NCBI GenBank assembly: GCA_016932435.1
Contig: JAFGCW010000053.1
Location: 1-20,196, forward strand
Direction of reading: 5' to 3'
Origin: Dehalococcoidales bacterium
Lineage (GTDB): Bacteria; Chloroflexota; Dehalococcoidia; Dehalococcoidales; UBA2162
DNA: 20,196 nt
Shown: one piece after another, positions 14,181-20,196 of the stretch
How positions within the stretch are numbered: the stretch's first letter is position 1
Layout: each line of letters begins with the position of its first letter
The notes under the pieces: model-generated
What the model saw: only the letters and a program-made list of their open reading frames with translations
Told to the model about the DNA's origin: nothing
The model's database searches: none
Made by a program: the position numbers and the translations under genes

Positions 14181-16031
14181 ATGTTTGTACTTGGTACCGC
14201 CGGACATATCGATCATGGTAAATCGGTCCTGATAAACGCGTTGACCGGAATAAACCCGGACCGTCTGCGTGAAGAGCAGGAACGGGGTATGACTATCGAC
14301 CTCGGTTTTGCCTGGCTGAAACTGCCATCGGGGCAGGAAGTAGGCATCGTCGACGTACCCGGCCATGAGAAATTTATCAAGAACATGCTGGCCGGGGTCG
14401 GAGGTATCGACCTTGCCCTCCTTATCGTAGCTGCCAATGAAAGCGTGATGCCCCAGACCAGGGAACACCTGGCTATTATTGACCTCCTTGAAATTACAAA
14501 AGGCGTCGTGGCGGTTACCAAGAAAGACCTGGTCGATGATGAGTGGCTGGAACTGGTTCGGCTGGACGTGGAGGAACTGATAAGTAGTTCGAGCCTTGCC
14601 GGCGCCCCGATCATCCCCGTATCAGCGGTATCCGGTGAAGGTCTGGAAGAGCTGATACGGGTGATAGATGAGCAGCTTCAATCGACCGAACCGCGTAAAG
14701 ATACCGGAAGGCCGAGACTCCCGATAGACAGGGTGTTCACTATATCCGGATCAGGTACGGTAATTACCGGAACACTTATCGACAGCTCTTTATCTGTCGG
14801 GCAGGATGTAGAAATAGTACCAGCGGGTCTGAGATCGAGAATCAGGGGGTTGCAGTCTCATAAGACACGAGTAGAGCGTGCGGAACTGGGAAACCGCGTA
14901 GCGGTCAATCTGGTGGGTGTGGCAACGACTGATATTTCACGCGGTCAGGTTCTCACTACACCGGGCTGGCTTACACCTACGACCATGCTCAGCGCCCGGC
15001 TTCGTTTACTTCCTCACCTGCGCCGTCCGTTATCTCACAACGCAACCGTCAGCTTTCACTCAGGAGCTGCCGAAACCATGGCAAAAGTGCGCTTCCTCGA
15101 TAGAGACAGGCTGGAACCGGGAGATACCGCGTTGATCCAACTGGTGCTGACCGACCCGGTAGCCCTGGTGAAAGGCGACCATTTTATCATCAGGTCCCCT
15201 ATGGACACGCTTGGCGGCGGAAGGGTCGTTGATTCTCATACGAAACGACTCAGGCGTCATCGTGAATCTGTCATACAGGGACTGGAGGTTAAAGAAGCTG
15301 GAGCTGTTGACGAAGTAATAGAAGCGTTACTGGAAAGCAAACAGCCGATGGAGCTTCCGGCACTAATCTCCCAGAGTGACCTGCCTGATTCCGAAGCACG
15401 CCCTGTCGTGGAATCATTGATTGAGGAAGGCAGGATTAACGCTATCGGTCAGGGAAACCAGCGTCTTCTCTATACCGCGCCCGGCTGGCAGAACCTGATA
15501 CGGCAGGCGACGGTTTCTCTCCAGGATTACCATAAGAAATTTCCCACCAGGCCGGGAATGCCGAAGGCCGAACTGGGCAGCCGGCTAAAGCTGGGTAAGT
15601 TCGCGCCGGCGATATGGCAGAAGCTGTCAAAGGACGGTGTTGTAGTTGAAGAAGGCACGGCGGTACGACTAACTTCACATAAAGTCACTCTCAGTCCGGC
15701 ACAGCAGGCAAAGATAGACGCTTTCCTCGATTCTTTGAAAAAGAATCCCTATTCACCGCCCGGAGACCTTGTACCCGAGACTGACCTGCTTAATCTTTTG
15801 ATAGACCGTCAACAGGTAGTTAAGGTGCATTCTTCGGTAGTGTTTTCCGCCGAAGCCTATAATGAAATGGTGGAAAAGGTGACTACCCACATCCGGGAAA
15901 AGGGTAATGTAAGCGTCGCCGAAGTCCGCGATATATTCAATACCAGCCGCAAGTATGTCCTGGCATTGCTTGAATACCTGGATGAAAAAAAGATCACCCG
16001 CCGTGTCGGCGACGAACGAGTGCTGTACTAA
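14181..16031 (+). CDS. selB: Selenocysteine-specific elongation factor
   Basis: SelB is a GTPase that carries selenocysteinyl-tRNA(Sec) to UGA codons marked by a SECIS hairpin. The 616-residue length matches the family. The G domain has G1 GHIDHGKS (residues 8-15), G2 RGMTIDLGFAW, G3 DVPGHEKFIKNMLAG and G4 TKKD. Domain II follows with RVFTISGSGTVITGTLI and domain III with GDHFIIRSPMDTLGGGRVVD. The C-terminal ~230 residues contain winged-helix repeats that bind SECIS RNA, ending with VRDIFNTSRKYVLALLEYLD. ATG 14181 follows AGGAAAA. With selA upstream this is the selenocysteine locus. No selD or selC was seen in the window. Confidence 0.96.
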   Translation: MFVLGTAGHIDHGKSVLINALTGINPDRLREEQERGMTIDLGFAWLKLPSGQEVGIVDVPGHEKFIKNMLAGVGGIDLALLIVAANESVMPQTREHLAIIDLLEITKGVVAVTKKDLVDDEWLELVRLDVEELISSSSLAGAPIIPVSAVSGEGLEELIRVIDEQLQSTEPRKDTGRPRLPIDRVFTISGSGTVITGTLIDSSLSVGQDVEIVPAGLRSRIRGLQSHKTRVERAELGNRVAVNLVGVATTDISRGQVLTTPGWLTPTTMLSARLRLLPHLRRPLSHNATVSFHSGAAETMAKVRFLDRDRLEPGDTALIQLVLTDPVALVKGDHFIIRSPMDTLGGGRVVDSHTKRLRRHRESVIQGLEVKEAGAVDEVIEALLESKQPMELPALISQSDLPDSEARPVVESLIEEGRINAIGQGNQRLLYTAPGWQNLIRQATVSLQDYHKKFPTRPGMPKAELGSRLKLGKFAPAIWQKLSKDGVVVEEGTAVRLTSHKVTLSPAQQAKIDAFLDSLKKNPYSPPGDLVPETDLLNLLIDRQQVVKVHSSVVFSAEAYNEMVEKVTTHIREKGNVSVAEVRDIFNTSRKYVLALLEYLDEKKITRRVGDERVLY

Positions 16032-16054
16032 CCCATTCTGATTTTACCAACCTC

Positions 16055-16106
16055 ACTTGTCATTCATACCTTACTTGTCATTCCCGCCTTTTAATGTCAT
16101 TCCCGC
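16055..16106. repeat. Direct repeats of TGTCATTC
   Basis: ACTTGTCATTC occurs at 16055-16065 and 16073-16083, and AATGTCATTCCCGC at 16093-16106, with spacings of 18-19 nt. The last leads into the first hairpin of the palindromic cluster. Confidence 0.7.
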
Positions 16107-16250
16107 GAAGGCGGGAATCCAGAGTCCTTTATTTCTGATAATTTTTCGTTATAAACAATAATCTTTATTACCAAAGAATCCTGGATCCCGTACTAAATAC
16201 GGGATGACGGAAGAAGGATGTCATTCTGAGGGAATGAAATGACCGAAGAA
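16096..16250. repeat. Cluster of TGTCATTC/CCCGC palindromic repeats
   Basis: Hairpin 1 is ATTCCCGC-gaag-GCGGGAAT (16099-16118). Hairpin 2 is ATCCCGTA-ctaaa-TACGGGAT (16185-16205). The outer ends GTCATTCCCG (16096-16105) and CGGGATGAC (16200-16208) are inverted, and GGAATCCAG and CTGGATCC are also inverted, so the whole 16096-16208 block is a nested inverted element. A third unit, TGTCATTCTGAGGGAATGAAATGAC, continues to about 16243. Such elements are commonly dispersed in bacterial genomes and may form BIME- or MITE-like DNA. The block fills the gap between the convergent selB and 16387 gene ends. The remaining 16251-16386 holds only GAAGAAT/TCCTTCGTCG-like repeats and no gene. Confidence 0.75.
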
Positions 16251-16386
16251 TCTTCTTCGATTAAGAAAGGAGATCTTTCGTCCTCCTTCGTCGTCCTCAA
16301 GATGACAGCTTATCGTTATTGGAATACTCTAATGACAATAAAAGTAAATAATTACATCCCGTTGAAGTGGTGCGAAAATCGTTTCT

Positions 16387-17421
16387 CTAGTCATACAGGC
16401 AATTACGCCGCTGGAGCAGGCGTAAAACGGTGTGGAAATCAACCTCAAGGTTGCCTCGGTCGGAGTCCTTTTCAGGCAGAATGTAAGCCGTGCCGATACC
16501 CGGCGGTATAATCTCCAGGAGTCCTTCCATCATCACCACACCGGCTTCATAGGGGGGAGTGGTCGATACCTTCTCTTCAAGTTCCTGAAGTTGTTTATAT
16601 AACTCGGGATGTTCTGTAAGAGTTTTCTTGATATCCTGGTAGGGGATAGTGATGAATTTTTCTCCTATCCTTCCCAGCACCTTGTCCATCACCTGGCTGA
16701 AGGCCGGATGGTCTATGTTATCGTTGCCGCACATCTCGAAAGCGAAACGGAAAGCATGTATTGCCAGAGCGTGCTCCCAAACATCGGTTATTTCAGTTAT
16801 ATCCGGGTCAATCATATGTATATTATGGTCCATCATTCCCGGATGCCAGTGCTTCTGAATATACGCCTTGAGTGATTCTTTTTCCTCGGCAAAGAACTCA
16901 CTGTCCTTGTTATGGGTTATCCTGTTGGCGCCGAAGTCATCAAGAATACCCTTTAATGAATACCATAATGCGTCGGTTTTATCGCCCTTCTGCACAAGAG
17001 GGAAATAGTCCCAGAGAGGTTTCCATTCGTTCGCCAGCAACTCCAGATCATACCAGCCTTCTTCGGTGAGATTCTCATCACTCAGCAGCGGGTCTTTTAT
17101 CTCAAGGCAATTAATGCTGCCGTTGAATGAGGATACGAAAACCAGCAGGGCGTCCGGGTAATTGCTTTTTAGAAAATCGACCTGTGATTTCTCAATCCTT
17201 ATTTTCATCGGTTCCGGAGAACGCAGGCTCACTTCAAGATATGTCTGCTTATTATCATTTGGATCCGTTACCAGCAGGTCCGGTGTTGATAGCTGTTCAG
17301 ATGATTCAGTCTTTTGTACCTGGCTGATCCTTTCTACCGTGTACTCGAAACTTACCAGCGTAGTTTCGACTATTGCTTCACCTATCCTGTTTTTAAATGA
17401 ATCTGTAGCCCGGAACTCCAT
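16387..17421 (-). CDS. Uncharacterised protein with possible PD-(D/E)xK fold
   Basis: The 344-residue protein is read from ATG 17421, preceded by GAGGA 6 nt upstream. I do not recognise the family. The N-terminus looks like a restriction-endonuclease-like core: an E in helix 1 (Glu19, RIGEAIVETTL), TPDLLV with Asp48, YLEVS with Glu63 and the usual Lys replaced by Ser65, then Gln80 (EKSQVDFLKSNYPDALLVFVSS). If so it would be catalytically weak. The rest (120-344) is acidic, with no membrane segment or clear motif. It includes a His-rich YIQKHWHPGMMDHNIHMID. It faces selB across the repeat cluster, with no operon partner. It could be a nucleic-acid-binding, defence-related or plain hypothetical protein. 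Confidence 0.8.
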   Translation of the reverse strand: MEFRATDSFKNRIGEAIVETTLVSFEYTVERISQVQKTESSEQLSTPDLLVTDPNDNKQTYLEVSLRSPEPMKIRIEKSQVDFLKSNYPDALLVFVSSFNGSINCLEIKDPLLSDENLTEEGWYDLELLANEWKPLWDYFPLVQKGDKTDALWYSLKGILDDFGANRITHNKDSEFFAEEKESLKAYIQKHWHPGMMDHNIHMIDPDITEITDVWEHALAIHAFRFAFEMCGNDNIDHPAFSQVMDKVLGRIGEKFITIPYQDIKKTLTEHPELYKQLQELEEKVSTTPPYEAGVVMMEGLLEIIPPGIGTAYILPEKDSDRGNLEVDFHTVLRLLQRRNCLYD

Positions 17422-17537
17422 AATAATCCTCTGATTAGTATTTGTTATTTAACTCCTTATTAATATAGCACTTATTACAGGCCTATTACGACAATTATCA
17501 CATACAGACTTCACTAACTGATTTAGTATGTGTATTG

Positions 17538-17621
17538 ATGGGTATATTAGCTTTAGCAATCGTTTTAATAATAATAGTCCTTGCGGCTTACGCTTTCCGG
17601 AAGGGTGGACCTCCCACCTGA
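17538..17621 (+). CDS. 27-residue hydrophobic membrane peptide ORF
   Basis: ATG 17538 to TGA 17619-17621 encodes MGILALAIVLIIIVLAAYAF followed by RKGGPPT. It has one strong hydrophobic stretch of about 17 residues and a positive, Pro-rich tail, the layout of a small single-pass membrane protein. No Shine-Dalgarno is visible and a TTG lies just before it, so expression is uncertain. The last codons overlap a hairpin (GGTGG/CCACC), so the stretch may instead be a non-coding RNA. Too short for homology by eye. Confidence 0.35.
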   Translation: MGILALAIVLIIIVLAAYAFRKGGPPT

Positions 17622-17648
17622 TGTTCCTAGGAATGCCCGTTGGGCAAA
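17585..17648 (+). other. Hairpin-rich stretch, possible structured RNA
   Basis: Three adjacent hairpins can be drawn: GGTGG-acctc-CCACC (17604-17618), TTCC-TA-GGAA (17624-17633) and TGCCC-gtt-GGGCA (17634-17646), followed by AAAA. The layout is unlike the coding neighbours. I considered 6S-like and other small RNAs but could not match a family from memory. The strand is assumed plus because the neighbouring small genes are. Confidence 0.35.
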
Positions 17649-17696
17649 AAGGTTAGAGAACAGGAAAGACATCAAAAACACTACTCATAACTGAAA

Positions 17697-17760
17697 AATC
17701 AGGCGTTACAATTGAAAGTAAGATACCTTCGGAAGGTATTTCACCATTAAATGCCTGATT
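17697..17760 (+). promoter_or_regulatory. Nested hairpin upstream of the zinc-ribbon ORF
   Basis: The outer stem AATCAGGC (17697-17704) / GCCTGATT (17753-17760) encloses ATACCTT-cgg-AAGGTAT (17723-17739). It lies 42 nt upstream of the 17803 gene, with a short A-run after it. It could be a leader structure or a remnant repeat. Confidence 0.4.
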
Positions 17761-17802
17761 GAAGTAAGGATAAAAAAATCGAGGGAAATGGGAAGCTGAT
17801 AA

Positions 17803-17985
17803 ATGGTTAAGTGGAAAAACAGGGGATGCTCCAGGTGCGGCGGTACGACCTACCTGGAACAGGAAGAGAACATCCTCTATGAAAAATGTCTTATGTGTTC
17901 CCACAAGGTAGAAATCAAGAAAAGGATATCCATAACTTCTCATCTTGAAGAAGATAAAGAACCTACAGCCACACAGAGTCAGTAG
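17803..17985 (+). CDS. Small Cys-rich (zinc-ribbon-like) protein
   Basis: The 60-residue protein has two CxxC pairs, CSRCGG at residues 9-14 and CLMCSH at 29-34, spaced about 20 apart as in a zinc ribbon. A charged tail follows (KKRISITSHLEEDKEPTATQ). GGGAAG lies 7 nt before the ATG. The function is unknown; it may bind nucleic acid or be a small redox or metal protein. It is the first of three small Cys-containing genes in a row. Confidence 0.65.
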   Translation: MVKWKNRGCSRCGGTTYLEQEENILYEKCLMCSHKVEIKKRISITSHLEEDKEPTATQSQ

Positions 17986-18051
17986 TGTAATCCCGACTCG
18001 TAGTACTGACTGTCAAAGCCTGGAAATCTTTAGTTTTAGACACTGTGCTGA

Positions 18052-18063
18052 TATAATAGTGTC
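18052..18063 (+). promoter_or_regulatory. -10 box and inverted repeat before the 18070 gene
   Basis: TATAAT at 18052-18057 is preceded by GACACT (18039-18044) and followed by AGTGTC (18058-18063), an inverted repeat framing the -10. Transcription would start only 5-7 nt before ATG 18070, so the mRNA would be nearly leaderless. No clear -35 is seen. Confidence 0.4.
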
Positions 18064-18069
18064 AATCCT

Positions 18070-18312
18070 ATGAGTAATATCAGAAAATCAGTTGCTATCC
18101 TGATGTGTGAAAAAATCCGCCAGGAAAACAAATGCCGGTGGTACACTCTCTCCGGACTGACATGCCGTCTTTGTATGCGGTCATCCGGAGGTGACCCGTT
18201 GAAGATGAAAATGCGTAAAAAGACGCGTTATAACGGTTGCCGCCTGGTAAATAACTGGTACGCGAAGCTCAGCGGTACTAAAGGCAAGAAAAAACTGAAG
18301 GCTATCGGTTGA
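18070..18312 (+). CDS. Small basic Cys-containing protein
   Basis: The 80-residue protein has Cys at 13, 22, 32, 35 and 57, including a CRLC pair, and is rich in Lys/Arg (KMRKKTRYNGCR, then GTKGKKKLKAIG). A metal-binding nucleic-acid-associated role is plausible but not shown. No Shine-Dalgarno precedes ATG 18070; the predicted transcript start is very close, so translation may be leaderless. I do not recognise the family. The ORF is long for a chance one and lies between other small Cys genes. Confidence 0.5.
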   Translation: MSNIRKSVAILMCEKIRQENKCRWYTLSGLTCRLCMRSSGGDPLKMKMRKKTRYNGCRLVNNWYAKLSGTKGKKKLKAIG

Positions 18313-18339
18313 TCTGAGTACATTCAAAATGTTTGTCCA

Positions 18340-18369
18340 TTGACTTTTTAGCCCCAAGTTGATTAGTAT
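18340..18369 (+). promoter_or_regulatory. Promoter for the I42-like lipoprotein
   Basis: TTGACT (18340-18345), an 18-nt spacer and TAGTAT (18364-18369), 38 nt before the start at 18408. Confidence 0.45.
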
Positions 18370-18407
18370 TGTGTAATTCCTGAATAATCCACCCTGGGAG
18401 AACATGA

Positions 18408-18842
18408 ATGAGAATTAGAATACTGGTAGTATGTGCGATGCTTCTGGTAGTTACGCTGTTATCATCCTGTCTTTCTTCCTCTATTATCATAAACATCGAT
18501 ATTGACTGTAATGAATTCGAAGCCAAGTCTAACACTATAGGCAATGAATTTGAGATTGAGGTGAATGATAAGATACGGGCAAAACTATGCGCTAATCCTA
18601 CTACAGGCTTCACCTGGGTGTGTAAAATGGATGACGAGAACGGTGTGATGAAACTTGAAAGCCAGGAATATATAGCACCCGATACCGAACTGGTTGGGGC
18701 ATCTGGAACGGATGTATGGACTTTCAAGGCTGTCAAGGAAGGTACGGCCTTGATTACCATGGAATACAGCCAGGACTGGGAAGGTGGGACTAAAGCGGAA
18801 CGTACCTACGTGCTTGATGTTACTGTAGAAAAAGACCGCTAA
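18408..18842 (+). CDS. Chagasin-like (inhibitor I42) lipoprotein
   Basis: The 144-residue protein has a lipoprotein signal (VVCAMLLVVTLLSSC, lipobox LSSC with Cys21). The mature domain has the three loops of the I42 family that block C1 cysteine peptidases: NPTTGFTW (63-70), GASGTDVWTF (97-106) and YSQDWEGG near 120-130 (the usual RPW replaced by QDW). It would be anchored outside the membrane to protect against proteases. The start 18408 has GGGAG about 8 nt upstream; an earlier ATG at 18404 gives only a five-codon frame. The inhibitory target is unknown, and the altered third loop may weaken it. Confidence 0.82.
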   Translation: MRIRILVVCAMLLVVTLLSSCLSSSIIINIDIDCNEFEAKSNTIGNEFEIEVNDKIRAKLCANPTTGFTWVCKMDDENGVMKLESQEYIAPDTELVGASGTDVWTFKAVKEGTALITMEYSQDWEGGTKAERTYVLDVTVEKDR

Positions 18843-18878
18843 GACAACAGCTTAGTATTTTATTGTATGGAGGTTAGT

Positions 18879-19079
18879 ATGCCGAAATGTGAGACATGCG
18901 GTGTGGACATCGAGGAAGGAAAAACTCATAAGCACAAAGGTGGTCTGTTCGCACACAAGGGTAAGATAGTTTGTGAAAGCTGCCTTGTGGATGCCGGCGT
19001 ACCGATTACCGAAGCGCAGCCATATGATGTATACATGAAGCTGCAGACTGAACGCCACAGGGGTGGTTTAGACATATAA
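18879..19079 (+). CDS. Small zinc-binding-like protein
   Basis: I chose ATG 18879 (MPKCETCGVDI) because GGAGGT (18869-18874) lies 4 nt before it; an in-frame ATG at 18867 overlaps the ribosome site. The 66-residue protein has CETC (4-7) and CESC near 32-35, with His residues between (THKHKGG, AHKGK), a plausible Cys4 or Cys/His zinc site. The function is unknown; it lies 36 nt after the lipoprotein stop and may share its transcript. It is followed by a terminator. Confidence 0.75.
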   Translation: MPKCETCGVDIEEGKTHKHKGGLFAHKGKIVCESCLVDAGVPITEAQPYDVYMKLQTERHRGGLDI

Positions 19080-19112
19080 GCCGGTTCCGCCGAAAATCTG
19101 TGAATACCAATT

Positions 19113-19166
19113 ACGGGCATATTTGAAGCCGGATTTTTCCGGTGGAGTTTATATGCCCGTTTTTTT
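19113..19166 (+). terminator. Nested terminator between the small zinc protein and tyrA
   Basis: The outer stem ACGGGCATAT (19113-19122) / ATATGCCCGT (19151-19160), 10 bp, encloses CCGGA-tttt-CCGG near 19129-19142, and is followed by a run of seven Ts from 19160. It ends the small-gene transcript. Its closeness to tyrA (22 nt) means tyrA needs read-through or a promoter not seen here. Confidence 0.8.
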
Positions 19167-19187
19167 GCATAGGGGGTGGATTAATAC

Positions 19188-20060
19188 ATGAGAGTCGCGG
19201 TCGTTGGCGGTTATGGGAAAATGGGACGGTGGATAGCCGACTTTCTTCTCAAAGACGGAAAGAACGTAGTTCTGTACGGGAGAAATGAAGAGAAGTTGCT
19301 GGCTGCCGGGCATGAACTTGGCGTAGAAACAGCGATGAACCTTTCACAAGCTGTCAATGACGCCGGATTGATTATTGTTTCCGTACCGATCGATAGTTTT
19401 CCGGGTGTCATCGAGCAATTAAAACCGTGCCTGACTTCCGGGCAGATCGTGATGGATGTTACCTCGGTCAAGGTTATGCCGGTCAGGATAATGCACGAGT
19501 ACCTGGATAATGTGACAGTACTTGGAACTCATCCTGTCTTCGGCCCTGGCGCCAGGAGCGCCCGTAATCAGAATTTCATCCTTACACCCACGAACGATGC
19601 CGAAAAGGCAATAGCGGAAAAAGTGAAGAACAACCTGGTTGATAAGGGCGGGATTGTGACGATGATGGCGCCGGAGGAGCACGACCACCTGATGGCTGTC
19701 GTCCTCGGCCTGTCCCATTTCATTGCTATCGCATCAGCTGATGTTCTCCTCGGCTTCGAACAGCTTCAAAAGATGAAAGCCATTGGCGGCCCAACCTACC
19801 GGGTACTGCTTACGCTGGCGGAGAGTGTGATCACCGAAGATCCTGAACTCTATGCTTCCATCCAGATGAACCTGCCCGGTTTGCCTGAGATGGAGGAATT
19901 ATTTCAAAAGACTACCGCAACTTGGGCGGATATAGTGAAAAGCGGAAACAGACAGCAGTTCATTGAGAAGATGGACCTGCTTAAAGAAAAACTACCTGAA
20001 GCCGATCCCTATTTCGGTCGTTCCTACCGGGATATGTACAAGATACTGGATGAGAGTTAG
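19188..20060 (+). CDS. tyrA: Prephenate dehydrogenase (TyrA family)
   Basis: The 290-residue protein has an N-terminal Rossmann motif VVGGYGKMG (residues 5-13) and, after strand 2, YGRNEEK, with Arg rather than Asp, which tends to favour NADP over NAD. The catalytic part carries THPVFGP (His115) and GLSHF (His177), with DHLMAVVLGLSHF before the all-helical dimerisation domain. It converts prephenate to 4-hydroxyphenylpyruvate in tyrosine synthesis. The length fits monofunctional TyrA without an ACT domain. ATG 19188 is preceded by GGGGGTGG. No other aromatic-pathway gene is in the window. An arogenate dehydrogenase cannot be excluded. Confidence 0.88.
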   Translation: MRVAVVGGYGKMGRWIADFLLKDGKNVVLYGRNEEKLLAAGHELGVETAMNLSQAVNDAGLIIVSVPIDSFPGVIEQLKPCLTSGQIVMDVTSVKVMPVRIMHEYLDNVTVLGTHPVFGPGARSARNQNFILTPTNDAEKAIAEKVKNNLVDKGGIVTMMAPEEHDHLMAVVLGLSHFIAIASADVLLGFEQLQKMKAIGGPTYRVLLTLAESVITEDPELYASIQMNLPGLPEMEELFQKTTATWADIVKSGNRQQFIEKMDLLKEKLPEADPYFGRSYRDMYKILDES

Positions 20061-20115
20061 AATGGTATTACTTTCTCCCAATCTCTTCAGTTGGTGATAT
20101 TGACACCCATTGACC

Positions 20116-20196
20116 TTACCCCGGAATTAGCGCACCTTCGATTAGAGCTCCCGCGGTCATTACAGCATACTCCTTTGGGGTAAATCCTTTCAATGA
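20116..20196 (-). CDS. C-terminal end of an unknown minus-strand gene (partial)
   Basis: From the right edge, the minus frame gives 26 residues, SLKGFTPKEYAVMTAGALIEGALIPG in two pieces here (SLKGFTPKEYAVM, then TAGALIEGALIPG), before TAA at 20118-20116. The frame has no stop in 81 nt and reads like protein, convergent with tyrA (56-nt gap). The family is not recognised; the rest lies outside. Confidence 0.4.
   Translation of the reverse strand, partial: SLKGFTPKEYAVMTAGALIEGALIPG

Noticed and set aside
16239..16511. 90-codon plus-strand frame starting in the repeat cluster
   Set aside because: It runs through palindromic repeats and then antisense to the 16387-17421 gene; composition is not protein-like.
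17538..17630. Selenoprotein reading through TGA 17619
   Set aside because: Only two sense codons follow before TAG, so there is no extension to support recoding.

Overview
The window looks like a chromosomal segment from an anaerobic bacterium of moderate GC. Gene content and style (selenocysteine machinery, a stand-alone AICAR transformylase, ABC-2 exporters, many small Cys-rich proteins) would fit a Chloroflexota/Dehalococcoidia-like lineage. That placement is an inference without any search, and confidence is low.

Left edge (1-1170): bases 1-81 resemble the terminus of an IS21-type insertion sequence, with three tandem copies of a ~22-23 bp TGCAA..GGGGAATT motif ending in CA. It cuts into a minus-strand CNNM/CorC-family membrane protein gene that keeps its start, its membrane domain and its first CBS motif. 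Upstream of that gene is a full yybP-ykoY-type (manganese) riboswitch with promoter and attenuator terminator. The gene is therefore a riboswitch-controlled cation-transport candidate broken by an insertion.

Middle-left (1314-6410): a nitrilase-family amidohydrolase with a palindrome at its predicted +1, a SAM methyltransferase, and a divergent TetR - ABC ATPase - two-module ABC-2 permease operon. The operon's promoter carries a likely operator and it ends in a strong terminator.

Middle (6424-10771, all minus strand): a second ABC exporter (ATPase plus two six-TM permeases) preceded by a consensus promoter and a ~200-nt leader. The leader has a 31-codon ORF and an intrinsic terminator, so it looks like an attenuator. 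Next come an internally duplicated (about 73% identical halves) cupin-like protein with its own promoter, and a hicBA toxin-antitoxin pair whose hicA has an in-frame TAG.

Middle-right (10915-16031, plus strand): selA, a stand-alone AICAR transformylase gene and selB. A ~620 bp block of palindromic repeats flanking a DUF559 (Vsr-like) nuclease gene lies between the last two, together with a potential pseudoknot/SECIS-like hairpin just upstream of selB. No tRNA-Sec gene or selenoprotein was recognised.

Right (16032-20196): a cluster of TGTCATTC palindromic repeats between convergent genes, a 344-residue protein with a possible degenerate PD-(D/E)xK fold, and a hairpin-rich stretch with a tiny membrane-peptide ORF. 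Three small Cys-rich proteins and a chagasin-like (I42) lipoprotein follow. After a nested terminator comes a prephenate dehydrogenase, and the C-terminal end of a convergent unknown gene runs off the edge.

The most notable unexplained systems are the DUF559/palindrome unit inside the sel locus, the leader-peptide attenuator on the ABC exporter, and the Mn-riboswitch/CNNM gene broken by an insertion.
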